This document shows positions 28,031-36,482 of a stretch of DNA of 48,381 nucleotides, in pieces. Source of the DNA: a virus; IMG/VR virus record IMGVR_UViG_3300025769_000200, positions 1-48,381 of that record, one strand, 5' to 3'. How positions within the stretch are numbered: position 1 is the stretch's first letter; each line of letters starts with the position of its first letter. Position numbers and translations under genes: made by a program. The notes below the pieces were generated by a model, which saw only the letters and a list, made by a program, of their open reading frames with translations, made no database searches and had not been told where the DNA came from.

Positions 28031-28260
28031 GCAAAGTCAAAAATGATCCAGTAAACCAACCACCTCATTATTTGCAGGGGGGTCTTGAATGTTTAGATGT
28101 GCTTGAATCTATGCTTACGGCTGAAGAATTTAAAGGCTACTGCAAAGGTAATGCCGTTAAATATATTTGGAGAGAAGATCATAAAGGCGCAAACATTCAA
28201 GATTTAAAGAAAGCAGTTTTCTATTTAAACCGTATCATTAAAAAGTTGGAGAACATGTAA
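28027..28260 (+). CDS. DUF3310 protein, 77 aa
   Basis: The pattern VNQPPHYLQGGLECLDVLES, then GNAVKYIWRED and DLKKAVFYLNRII is the DUF3310 signature often called nucleotide kinase-like in phages. A GTG start in a GTGA overlap with the exonuclease stop is the best choice. The real activity of DUF3310 is not established. Its place in the recombination operon suggests a DNA-metabolism role. Confidence 0.85.
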   Translation: MSKVKNDPVNQPPHYLQGGLECLDVLESMLTAEEFKGYCKGNAVKYIWREDHKGANIQDLKKAVFYLNRIIKKLENM

Positions 28261-28334
28261 TGATTAATTATCCTTGTGGTTGGTTTGATGTAGAACAGTT
28301 GCCTGGTGGTTCTGGAGAAAAAGAGGATGACTGA
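28260..28334 (+). CDS. Possible bridging micro-ORF, 24 aa
   Basis: The ATG at 28260 overlaps the DUF3310 stop as TAATG, and the frame ends eight bases inside the next gene. The product begins MINYPCGWFDVEQLPGGSGE. It may be a real microprotein or serve only to carry ribosomes to the next start. Evidence is the overlapping junctions alone. Confidence 0.4.
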   Translation: MINYPCGWFDVEQLPGGSGEKEDD

Positions 28335-28605
28335 ACTAAAAAAAGAAAGAGAGGTCTTGGTTCAAGCAAAGTTTTATGTTGATGCTGTAGATCCAAACGC
28401 TGCAAACGTTCCAGATTTATTAAGAAAAAAGTTTGAAACTGAGGTAGATAAAAATAAAATATTCTTTTCCATTTGCATACCAGGTGATAATAGCAAAATA
28501 GATTTAGAAAAACTTGTCGAAGAAAACAACGATCTCTTACATAAGGTTAAATTTTGGCAAGAACTTTATCTAAAAGCTATAGATCCAAATACCGAAAAAA
28601 CGTGA
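28327..28605 (+). CDS. Hypothetical protein, 92 aa
   Basis: I choose the ATG at 28327 (GGAG about nine bases upstream) over an upstream GTG. The protein is lysine/glutamate-rich and helical with VLVQAKFYVDAVDPNAANVP and near the end KFWQELYLKAIDPNTEKT; the A.DPN pattern occurs twice. No domain is recognised. It is the last gene of the rightward recombination operon, before a terminator. Confidence 0.6.
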   Translation: MTELKKEREVLVQAKFYVDAVDPNAANVPDLLRKKFETEVDKNKIFFSICIPGDNSKIDLEKLVEENNDLLHKVKFWQELYLKAIDPNTEKT

Positions 28606-28652
28606 TAACTTCGTTAAGGGTAAACCCTAGGGTAAGGTAAGAAAACGTCACC

Positions 28653-28681
28653 AACGGCCTCTCAGAAGGTCGTTTTTTTTT
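28653..28681 (+). terminator. Rightward rho-independent terminator
   Basis: ACGGCCT, a 6-base loop, AGGTCGT (one G-T pair), then nine T. It ends the rightward recombination operon about 50 bases after the last stop. Confidence 0.8.
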
Positions 28682-28688
28682 AAAACAC

Positions 28689-28712
28689 AAAAAAAAGGGG
28701 CATATAGCCCCC
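28689..28712 (-). terminator. Leftward rho-independent terminator
   Basis: Leftward strand: GGGGC, ATATA-type loop, GCCCC, then eight T, just after the DUF669 gene stop. It lies back to back with the rightward terminator. Confidence 0.82.
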
Positions 28713-28727
28713 TTCTTTCTTTTACAC

Positions 28728-29186
28728 CTAGAATGGAGGTTTATCTCCAGGTGCAGCTGGTTTCATCTCTGAAGGTTCCATCTTAATGATTTTAGTCTTC
28801 AACGAAGTAACAGCTTGGCCGTCATTATTAGTCCAGTTGTCTTCATACTGTCTAATGCCAACTTTAAGTTGCTTACCAATAAAATCTTTTGCAAGATCTG
28901 GTAGCTTTTTAAATCCACAAACAAGAGCAAGCCGACTAAATATCTCGCTTGCTATTCTTTTTGAATCTTCGTTAGCAGACCATAAGTTATACCATTCATT
29001 ATGATCTCGGTAGTTACCGCCATCAATTTGAAAAGTTACCTTCTGCGTCCAATTACCGCTGTTAGATTTATATTTCTCAGCAGCAATAATCTTTGCCTCG
29101 TACTCACCAGTTGGAGCAACCTCTGGACCTTTCGATTCCATTTGCTCCGCATTCTCAAAAAAATCAACGCCATCAAAATCTGACAT
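28728..29186 (-). CDS. DUF669-like single-stranded DNA-binding protein, 152 aa
   Basis: The layout fits DUF669: PTGEYEAKIIAAEKYKSNSG, then KVTFQIDGGNYRDHNEWYNL and LVCGFKKLPDLAKDFIGKQL. It ends PGDKPPF, reminiscent of SSB C-terminal tips, although less acidic. Members of this family sit next to phage recombinases and are thought to bind ssDNA. Its start overlaps the Sak4-like stop, so the two are co-translated. It probably coats ssDNA for annealing. Confidence 0.75.
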   Translation of the reverse strand: MSDFDGVDFFENAEQMESKGPEVAPTGEYEAKIIAAEKYKSNSGNWTQKVTFQIDGGNYRDHNEWYNLWSANEDSKRIASEIFSRLALVCGFKKLPDLAKDFIGKQLKVGIRQYEDNWTNNDGQAVTSLKTKIIKMEPSEMKPAAPGDKPPF

Positions 29187-29902
29187 TACGCACTCTCCTT
29201 ATTTTCAATATTAATATTAAACCCTAATTTTGTAATTAGAGCAGTTAGATTTGGTTCCTCAAAGGCTTCTAGCTTACCGCTACGATCTTTGGCTGTGTAG
29301 CCTTGACCTATCCTTGTTTGTAACCACCTTGCAGCTACGGGATTACCGTCATCATCTTGATCTTCGATAACTCGTAGTGCCAAAACCTCGTCAAAGAAAT
29401 ACGTAATTGCATCCCCCAAAGGTTTACTTGCCATCTTAGGACCAAAGAAAAATACACCATCATTATTTTCTTTACCTTCTTTGCAAAGAAATAATACATG
29501 CATATCTAGATCCCTAAATGATCTCATTAGACTTGTAACAGCTTCACTTACGTTTTGATAAGCCATTCTTCCGTCTTTGTTTCTACCTTTCTCATGTACC
29601 AACAAGATCTCAGAAATCTCTGATACAGAGTCTAAACATACGCTATCGTAGACTAATTCACCAGATTTAAGAGCAGCATACACTTCTCTTAAATCGTCAT
29701 AATTAGATACTTCAATAGCAGATACGTTAGGCGCATCTTTAATGGAAAGCAAACCAGCTTCCGCACTAATAACTAAAACCTTACCTGGCATACTTTGTGT
29801 TGAAAAAGTTTTACCAGCTCCCGCTTGACCATATACAAGAAGCTTGGCCCCTTGTTGGTCCACCAATTTATCAGGTGTTTTTATCTTATCTTTTAAGCTC
29901 AT
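29186..29902 (-). CDS. Sak4-like RecA-fold ATPase (AAA_24), 238 aa
   Basis: Walker A is GQAGAGKT at residues 25-32 and a Walker B-like VCLDS is at 88-92. The overall order (KLLVYGQAGAGKTFST, VISAEAG, then FLCKEGKENNDGVFFFGP) fits the phage nucleotide-binding AAA_24/Sak4 family of single-strand annealing recombinases. It is followed by a DUF669 SSB-like gene, the usual partner. It probably promotes annealing with the RecE-like exonuclease. The promoter region is shared with the divergent HTH regulator. Confidence 0.82.
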   Translation of the reverse strand: MSLKDKIKTPDKLVDQQGAKLLVYGQAGAGKTFSTQSMPGKVLVISAEAGLLSIKDAPNVSAIEVSNYDDLREVYAALKSGELVYDSVCLDSVSEISEILLVHEKGRNKDGRMAYQNVSEAVTSLMRSFRDLDMHVLFLCKEGKENNDGVFFFGPKMASKPLGDAITYFFDEVLALRVIEDQDDDGNPVAARWLQTRIGQGYTAKDRSGKLEAFEEPNLTALITKLGFNINIENKESA

Positions 29903-29936
29903 GATCTACCCTCCTATAGTTTGTGTAAAAATGAAC

Positions 29937-29972
29937 TTGATTATTATAACCCAAGAAACTACAATATGTAAA
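29937..29972. promoter_or_regulatory. Overlapping divergent promoters between Sak4-like gene and HTH regulator
   Basis: Rightward: TTGATT, 17 bases, TACAAT (29937-29965). Leftward: TTTACA, 18 bases, TATAAT (29972-29943). The core carries TATAACCCAAG, a weak relative of the TGTAWCC heptamer. It is a likely site for autoregulation by the 113-aa regulator. Confidence 0.65.
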
Positions 29973-29994
29973 TCATATTATTTAGGAGAAGTAT

Positions 29995-30336
29995 ATGAGC
30001 AAACAAAACGATATAACTTGGCTAGCTAATTACTATTTTAGGTCCAAGGCTATTGCAACAAAAAAATTAAAGGAGTTAAGTACTATGGGCGTTCAACCAA
30101 AGCATAAAGAAAGAAAAGTAGATCAATACACATTATCTGGTTATATAAAGTTTTTAGGTCATAAAAAAGCAGCAGAAGATTTTAATTGTTCTGAAGCATC
30201 ATGCAAATCCTGGAGGTATGGATACAGGCAACCATCTATAGCGCAAGCTAAACAGATCATCCAAGCAACAGAGGGAAGATTAGACTTTGAATCTATTTAC
30301 GGTTCTATATCTGAAATTTTAGAAGAACAAAAATAG
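29995..30336 (+). CDS. Cro/CI-like helix-turn-helix regulator, 113 aa
   Basis: Residues 48-100 hold LSGYIKFLGHKKAAEDFNCS followed by EASCKSWRYGYRQPSIAQAK, a Cro/YdaS-type helix-turn-helix, and then IIQATEGRLDFESIYG. The N-terminal 40 residues are basic and may be an extra DNA-contact arm. It is divergent from the Sak4-like gene and directly upstream of the replication protein, two bases apart from it. It probably controls early transcription and might bind the shared GGWTACA heptamers, which is inference. Confidence 0.78.
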   Translation: MSKQNDITWLANYYFRSKAIATKKLKELSTMGVQPKHKERKVDQYTLSGYIKFLGHKKAAEDFNCSEASCKSWRYGYRQPSIAQAKQIIQATEGRLDFESIYGSISEILEEQK

Positions 30337-30337
30337 T

Positions 30338-32458
30338 ATGTTCCAACTCAATATTACCGAGGATGACTCGTCCTTGGATATTGCGCTGGCTTATTATGAT
30401 GATGGATATAATGTAGTACCTTTACAAAGATCTAACAAAAAACCTCCATCATTTTTAAAAGGCTGGGAACAATATAAGGAAACAAGACCCACTAGGGAAC
30501 TTGTAGAGTCTTGGTTTAAAGATAGAGACAATTTAGTTGTCGCATTAGTTTGTGGCAAGTTTGTTGTTGTTGATGCAGATTCACCAGAGGCTATGGATTG
30601 GGTAGAAAAGAATTTACCTGCTTGTCCATTTAAAGTCATAACTGGTAAGGGTATGCATTACTATTATAACAATCCAGAAAACTATACAACCTTTGCAACC
30701 AGAAGGACCAACGAAACACCTATTGAACGACTAATAGATATTAGGGGTGTGGGTGGTCTTATTATTGCTCCATATAACCGTCATGCTAATGGCCAAGTTT
30801 ATAAGCCTGTTATGTTTCCAGACTGGAAAATACATGACCATACAGATCTTCCAGACTTTACTGAAAAAGAATACTTACAGATTACAGGCGTTCCTAAGAT
30901 TGACAGCAGTAAACAAACGGCACCTTTCTCCTTGGATGGCGTGTTGGAAGGATCTAGGAATGATGGAGCTGCTAGGATTGCAGGCTATCTTATATCTAAA
31001 AATGTAAACTTAGAATTTGTTAGAGTCTTTTTACAAAATTGGAATAAGAATAATAACCCACCACTACCGCAACAAGAAGTTGATTCAGTTGTTGATAATG
31101 TTAAAAGAACACATGATCGTAAGAATCAGATAGCTCCACTATTTATACAGTCAACCGAAAGCATTACACCACCTAAAGATTTATTCTCGCCACCTGGACT
31201 GCTTAAAAGCATGTTTGACTTTTGTGAGGATATTGCTCAAGTTCCGCAACCAGAACTATCTCTTGTAGGGGCGTTAGCATTAGCAAGTGTTACTTGTGGA
31301 AGATTATATAGAACAAACATGAATAACTTTTCTAGTATGTATTTTATGGGTGTTGCTAAATCGGGGCAGGGAAAAGAAAACATCAAAACATTTATTGAAT
31401 CTGTACTAAATGCTTCAGATCAAGAAAAGTTAATTGTTGGTGATGGTTATACATCAAGTGGTGCTGTTCACTCTGTTCTTAAAATAAGACCAACACAAAT
31501 AACAATTATGGATGAGTTCGGTAAAAGACTTGAGGCTATAAGTAATGCTGGTAACACAAACAAAGAAGACGGCATACAAACACTTATGGAAGCTTGGGGG
31601 CGTTGCCATGGGACTCTACGACCAGACAACTATTCTCTTATGGCAGTACAAGAAGAGTACAAAGAAAAGATGATGAATAGAGTTACACATAAACCAGCTA
31701 TTACATTAGTTGGATTATCTGTACCCAAAAACTTTTACGGCGCACTTAACAGCGGAAGGATAGCAGATGGTTTTCTTAACAGGTTTGTAGTTGTTGAATC
31801 TAATGAACCAAGACGTGTTGGAGATCTAAAAAGATTTAAAGAGCCACCTACAAGTATAGTCAACTGGGTTAATTATGTTCGTAGAATGAAAGGTAATTTA
31901 TCTGATGCAGCAAGAGATAATGCAGAGTTAGATTTAAACCAAACTGTACTAGAGTTTGATAAACCATCAGAAGAACTGTTACAAGACTTTGCTAGGGAGA
32001 TTATTAAAAGACAAGACATATTAGAAAAAGATAACTTAGAACCTTTGCTCAGTAGATCCAGAGAGAAGGCTATGAGATTATCTTTGCTTTGTACTTTAGC
32101 TTCTAGTGCTGATGCAACAAAGATTACAGCTGATATAACTAAGTGGGCGATTGATTACATTAGATACTACGATCTTATGTTTATTGAGTCTTGTAGAGAC
32201 AAAGTAGCAAGTTCTGCAACAGAGTCTAAGATTAAACAAGTCTTATCATTTATTAGATCTAGAAATGGAGAAGGCATATCTAAAAGAGAAGTAGATAGGC
32301 ATGAACTATTTAGAAGCATGAAGTCATACGAAGTAAAAGAAATTATAGAACGATTAAAAAATGCTGGAGAAATCCAGGAAATTGAAATAAAAGTTGGGGG
32401 CAAAGGCAGACCAACCAAAAGGTTTGTTGCCGTAGATCCTAACTTCTTTGAGGAATAA
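30338..32458 (+). CDS. Prim-pol/primase-helicase replication protein, 706 aa
   Basis: Residues 1-170 match the bifunctional primase/polymerase N-domain: YNVVPLQRSNKKP, VVVDADS with D79 and D81, and ITGKGMHYYY. PriCT-like residues about 198-260 (GVLEGSRNDGAARIAGYLIS) follow. The helicase-like part has GVAKSGQGKE (338-347) as a Walker A variant and ITIMDEF (388-394) as Walker B, followed by VGLSVPKNFYGALNSGRIAD, as in DUF3987 proteins. The C-terminus looks like a winged helix (GISKREVDRHELF). It is probably the phage replicative primase-helicase; no separate DNA polymerase is seen in the window. Confidence 0.85.
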   Translation: MFQLNITEDDSSLDIALAYYDDGYNVVPLQRSNKKPPSFLKGWEQYKETRPTRELVESWFKDRDNLVVALVCGKFVVVDADSPEAMDWVEKNLPACPFKVITGKGMHYYYNNPENYTTFATRRTNETPIERLIDIRGVGGLIIAPYNRHANGQVYKPVMFPDWKIHDHTDLPDFTEKEYLQITGVPKIDSSKQTAPFSLDGVLEGSRNDGAARIAGYLISKNVNLEFVRVFLQNWNKNNNPPLPQQEVDSVVDNVKRTHDRKNQIAPLFIQSTESITPPKDLFSPPGLLKSMFDFCEDIAQVPQPELSLVGALALASVTCGRLYRTNMNNFSSMYFMGVAKSGQGKENIKTFIESVLNASDQEKLIVGDGYTSSGAVHSVLKIRPTQITIMDEFGKRLEAISNAGNTNKEDGIQTLMEAWGRCHGTLRPDNYSLMAVQEEYKEKMMNRVTHKPAITLVGLSVPKNFYGALNSGRIADGFLNRFVVVESNEPRRVGDLKRFKEPPTSIVNWVNYVRRMKGNLSDAARDNAELDLNQTVLEFDKPSEELLQDFAREIIKRQDILEKDNLEPLLSRSREKAMRLSLLCTLASSADATKITADITKWAIDYIRYYDLMFIESCRDKVASSATESKIKQVLSFIRSRNGEGISKREVDRHELFRSMKSYEVKEIIERLKNAGEIQEIEIKVGGKGRPTKRFVAVDPNFFEE

Positions 32459-32459
32459 T

Positions 32460-32921
32460 ATGAAGACACCATCATTAGAAAGCAGAGAAGATCAGAAAAG
32501 AGAAGAACGAGTCGCAGGATTCTTGGAGGGCCTTTGGGGAGTTAGTTGTCATAAGTTACCCACAAGTTATTCACTAGATTATTGGATAGAGTCGCAAGAA
32601 AAAAACTATTGGTGCGAAGTTAAATGTCGTACCTTTGCGTATGACAAGTATGACACTTTGATAATTTCTACGAATAAACTTAGAAAAGGATCTTCGTTTG
32701 CATTAGCAACAGGGGTACCGTTCATTATTGTTTATGCTATGACTGATGGTATTTATATGCATGAATGGAAGAAAGACTTTGTTTATGATGTCAGAATGAA
32801 TGTAAGTGATAATCCTACCTATGACGAAGACAACGAACCTTACATACATATACCGTTAGAAGAGTGGATCTGTTTATCAGATAAGCCTTTGGGTATGGAC
32901 CGTAATGAAATAGGTTTCTGA
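32460..32921 (+). CDS. PD-(D/E)XK endonuclease, 153 aa
   Basis: The start is at the ATG at 32460, which overlaps nothing and follows GAGGA. The core LPTSYSLDYWIESQEKNYWC continues with EVKCRT: D40 and E53-V-K55 form the PD-(D/E)XK site, and TNKLRKGSSFALATGVPFII gives the following helix and strand. Such small nucleases in phage replication operons act on branched DNA or host DNA. It sits directly after the primase-helicase gene. Exact substrate is unknown. Confidence 0.78.
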   Translation: MKTPSLESREDQKREERVAGFLEGLWGVSCHKLPTSYSLDYWIESQEKNYWCEVKCRTFAYDKYDTLIISTNKLRKGSSFALATGVPFIIVYAMTDGIYMHEWKKDFVYDVRMNVSDNPTYDEDNEPYIHIPLEEWICLSDKPLGMDRNEIGF

Positions 32922-33094
32922 TGAGAAAGAATGCACCAACAACCAAACTTACTAAAGAACAAGAAGCCTGGATGGAGAAACAAAAGTTATATGCAACTCA
33001 CCCTATCTATAATAATTCTTTAATAAGAAAGATTTGCAATGATTTTGATGGGAAAGTAATTGAAGTAAACGGTAGAAGTATTACCCAAGCCTAG
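32921..33094 (+). CDS. Small basic protein, 57 aa
   Basis: The ATG overlaps the nuclease stop as TGATG. The product holds KLTKEQEAWMEKQKLYATHP, then IRKICNDFDGKVIEVNGRSI. It is basic and compact. It ends 14 bases inside the convergent 1133-aa gene, with no terminator visible between. No family is recognised. Confidence 0.6.
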   Translation: MRKNAPTTKLTKEQEAWMEKQKLYATHPIYNNSLIRKICNDFDGKVIEVNGRSITQA

Positions 33095-36000
33095 AAGGTC
33101 TACCGAATAACTGTTCGTCTAGATCTAATCTTTCTTGTGATAAAGGATCTAGGTTAGGCATTTCAATTGATGAAATATCTGGTAGAGGTATGTTTTGAAC
33201 AACAGGTGCTTGAGTTGACCGTAAGTTTTGTCTTGTTTGTTGTTCTATATCCTCTACTCCAGTAACTACTTCTTGTGCTGCTTTTTTTGTATCGTTAATT
33301 ATTTCTTCAACTCCTGCTGCATCTATTACGCCATCCATAATATCACCAGCTAATGATCCTGCTTGCTCTGCTTCCATACCTAACTCTCTTACAAGAGTTT
33401 GTCTTATTGCTTGTTCGGTCATATCTACAGAAGTTATAACTGAACCTTTATCTGTTTTAGCAAATGCAGCTACTACTCTAGGAGAAGCAAAAAGTTTTCT
33501 TGCAACTGCTAATCCTAAAACCGTAGGTAATACAGCTATTGGGTTAAGGGCCAAACTAGCTCCAATACCAGCAGCAACCAATCCACCAGCTGCGCCTCCA
33601 CGACCAGCTTCTTGTTTAGTTAAAGTGTCTATTGTTCTTTGAAAGTTTTTTAAACCTTGGGTAAGCTCTTTGCCAAACATAGCATCTAAGGTTTCATCAC
33701 CATAAGAATCTAAAGCTGTTTTTAAATTACCAGGCTTAAATAAATCTGTAATTCTTCCTTTTCCATTTAAGTCTATAGACTTAGATAAAAGTTTTTGCAT
33801 GCTTGCTTGTTGTATGCTGGTAAACACCTCATCACTTACGGTATCTTTTAATATCTGTATATTTGCATTAGCGTTAGGCCTAAAAATTATATTAACCGTT
33901 TCATCTATTCCTTTTAACGGTAAATCAGATATTGCTCTGTTGGCCTCTAACTTTAATCTATCTTCAGAAGCTTTAGCTAATTGTTTTAATCCTTGTACAA
34001 AAGCCAAGCCTTGATCGCTCGCATTCAAACCAACTTGTCTGCTTGGATTTGTAAAGTCTGCTACTAAGTTTTTTATATCTTGAGGTTTTAATCTTGGGTT
34101 GATTTTATTAATTTGATCTATTGTAGTTCTTACAAGGTTGGCTGTATTTTTACCCGTAGCGCTATCAGTAAATAAAGAATCAAATTTTCCAGGATAATCT
34201 CTTTCAAATTTTTTAACTTCTTTTGCAAATTGAGTAAAGTTAATTGATTCATCTACAACATCCGTTGATGCTCTAAATGCATCATTAAATAATCTTTGTT
34301 TAATTTGAGCTTTTAATCTTTTTTCTGTATTACCAACCTTTCCTGCTTGGGTTAAGTATTTATCATACTGGTTAAGTGCTTTAAATATGTCATCTAACTC
34401 AGCTTTATCTCCATTTAAAATAACTTTTTTATAAATTTCATCTACATCAAATGCACCTTTCTGAGAATTAGAAATAATTTTTTTAATTTCCATTCTATCA
34501 AATGGAGCCATTCTTTCAGCAGCCGTTCTGTTTGCAATTCTAAGCTGTTCTATTGCATTATTCATATCAGATAGCACGTCACCTTTTACTTCAATTTCAT
34601 CTCCAAACGAATTAGGATTAAGCTCCTTGTTTCTTTTTATGGTTTTTGCTAATTGAACATTAAAGTTAGTCACACCCTCAACTTCTAATTGAGTTAGAAT
34701 ACTGTTAGGCCCTCCTTTTGGTACAAAATATTCCCCATTTTGATTTACTCTAGAATCATCTAACTTACGCATTACTTCAATAATTACTTTACGCTCTGGG
34801 CTTGCTTCAAGAGTATCTCTTGAAATGGTGTTTAATTTTGAGTAAGCATTTCTTATATGTGATAAAGATACTAGGTTTGGATTGCCAAATTCATCTATTG
34901 GGTTAGCAACATCTTGTCTTAATTTTGCAAGCGCTTTTTCTATTTGAGCAACTATGCCTCCATCTAACTCATCTTTATTATTTACACCCCAAAAATAATC
35001 TGCATCTTTATGTTGTTTAATTAATTTAAGTGATTCATCAACATTATCATATATAACATTACGAATAATTCTGTCAGTTGTTTGTGCTTTCGCAAGTTCT
35101 AATCCTGTTTTTCCTTCAGTAGAAACAAGGTCATTAAAAACCTCGTCTACACCCCTGTATTTTTTTCCTAAATCAATTGTTACCTCGCGTCTTGCTTTTG
35201 CTAAATTTTCTTTTAACTCATCACTTAACATTTTTCTAGTTGGAGCATCACCATAATTACCAACTTCAATTGCATCATCTACAACCTCATCCAACATTTT
35301 TTTAAGTTGTTGGGTAACACTTTTTTCTTTTAATCGTAATGCTTGCAAACTTGCTTGCACCTGTTCATCTAAAGATCCTTTGGTTGCATCTGAAATAGAT
35401 TTTTGTAGCAAAGCATTTTCTCCGCCTATTTCTTTTAAAAGGTTGTCTATTTCAAGTCTTAAAAAACCAGCAGTTTCTTTGTCTCTGGTATTACCAAGAA
35501 CCTGTTCAGCAATATCTTGTAATCTTCCAGGAAGTTTTCTACCTAAAGTTGCTTGGGATGCAATACCTTTAAAATCAAATTGTTTAACTCTGCCATCTCT
35601 AATTGCTTTTGCTATTTGTCTTTCACTTGCTTCTTTACCTAAACTTGCATCTAATTTCAATATGTCAGTTGCAGACCTTCCCTTGGCCATTTGCCTGTTA
35701 AGCCTTAAATCTTCTACTGGCGCATTTTTACCTAAAAATAATTTAAACCCCATTCCAATAAGTTCACCTACACCTTGACCAATAGACCCAAATAAAAATT
35801 CACCACCAAACAAATCTTTTAATTCATCTCTTTCTTGAAGCTGAAAACCTTCTTGGTAATCTAATGCTTCTTCCGCAGCTTTACCTACGGATGAGCCTGT
35901 TCCAGCAGCAACCATTCTTGCTATTCTGGATCTACCACCAAATAAAGCTGTCAAGCCTTTGATAATTTTTAATTGCGGAGACATAACAGCAATAGCTCCA

Positions 36001-36482
36001 GCAATCGGGCCAGCTATACCTGCAAAGTCTGCAAGATCTCCAGTCTTTAACCCAAAGTCATTTTCATCAATTATGGTATTTAACGGTATTCTTGAACCGT
36101 CAGTAAGTGTTCTGTATTGAATTGGTAGCCCTAGTTCTTCTAAGCCTGTAGGCTTTATTGCTACTTGTCCTTTAGTGTTTCTTGTAAAACCTGATGATCC
36201 TACAAAGTTAGATAATACTTGATCTTGTTCGGTTGGAGTTTCTGCTCTGGCTAACTGCGCTCTAAGATTTCTAAGTACGCCTTCTCTTTCAGTACCTTTA
36301 TCTATTTGTCTTTCAAACTTACCTTTAACTCCTGTTTCATAATCAAAGTTTAATTTGTCATAAAAAGGAGAAACAGCACCAGATGCTATAGTAGCTTTTA
36401 CTTTTTTCTTTGCTTCTTCTTCTGTATCAGCTTCTACAAATTCAAATACATCTTCAGAAATATTTACTTTATATCTAGGCAT
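33081..36482 (-). CDS. Giant internal virion/ejection protein, 1133 aa
   Basis: Residues 1-50 form a small domain (MPRYKVNISEDVFEFVEADT) common at the start of such proteins. Residues 150-260 are glycine-rich and hydrophobic (LADFAGIAGPIAGAIAVMSP; GTGSSVGKAAEEALDYQEGF), a pattern I recall from marine podovirus internal virion proteins. The long centre is alpha helical. A second Gly/Ala-rich hydrophobic region lies near residue 990 (AAGGLVAAGIGASLALNPIA). No lytic motif is visible. By position and composition it is probably injected with DNA and spans the cell envelope, like T7 gp16. Confidence 0.68.
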   Translation of the reverse strand: MPRYKVNISEDVFEFVEADTEEEAKKKVKATIASGAVSPFYDKLNFDYETGVKGKFERQIDKGTEREGVLRNLRAQLARAETPTEQDQVLSNFVGSSGFTRNTKGQVAIKPTGLEELGLPIQYRTLTDGSRIPLNTIIDENDFGLKTGDLADFAGIAGPIAGAIAVMSPQLKIIKGLTALFGGRSRIARMVAAGTGSSVGKAAEEALDYQEGFQLQERDELKDLFGGEFLFGSIGQGVGELIGMGFKLFLGKNAPVEDLRLNRQMAKGRSATDILKLDASLGKEASERQIAKAIRDGRVKQFDFKGIASQATLGRKLPGRLQDIAEQVLGNTRDKETAGFLRLEIDNLLKEIGGENALLQKSISDATKGSLDEQVQASLQALRLKEKSVTQQLKKMLDEVVDDAIEVGNYGDAPTRKMLSDELKENLAKARREVTIDLGKKYRGVDEVFNDLVSTEGKTGLELAKAQTTDRIIRNVIYDNVDESLKLIKQHKDADYFWGVNNKDELDGGIVAQIEKALAKLRQDVANPIDEFGNPNLVSLSHIRNAYSKLNTISRDTLEASPERKVIIEVMRKLDDSRVNQNGEYFVPKGGPNSILTQLEVEGVTNFNVQLAKTIKRNKELNPNSFGDEIEVKGDVLSDMNNAIEQLRIANRTAAERMAPFDRMEIKKIISNSQKGAFDVDEIYKKVILNGDKAELDDIFKALNQYDKYLTQAGKVGNTEKRLKAQIKQRLFNDAFRASTDVVDESINFTQFAKEVKKFERDYPGKFDSLFTDSATGKNTANLVRTTIDQINKINPRLKPQDIKNLVADFTNPSRQVGLNASDQGLAFVQGLKQLAKASEDRLKLEANRAISDLPLKGIDETVNIIFRPNANANIQILKDTVSDEVFTSIQQASMQKLLSKSIDLNGKGRITDLFKPGNLKTALDSYGDETLDAMFGKELTQGLKNFQRTIDTLTKQEAGRGGAAGGLVAAGIGASLALNPIAVLPTVLGLAVARKLFASPRVVAAFAKTDKGSVITSVDMTEQAIRQTLVRELGMEAEQAGSLAGDIMDGVIDAAGVEEIINDTKKAAQEVVTGVEDIEQQTRQNLRSTQAPVVQNIPLPDISSIEMPNLDPLSQERLDLDEQLFGRPSRLG

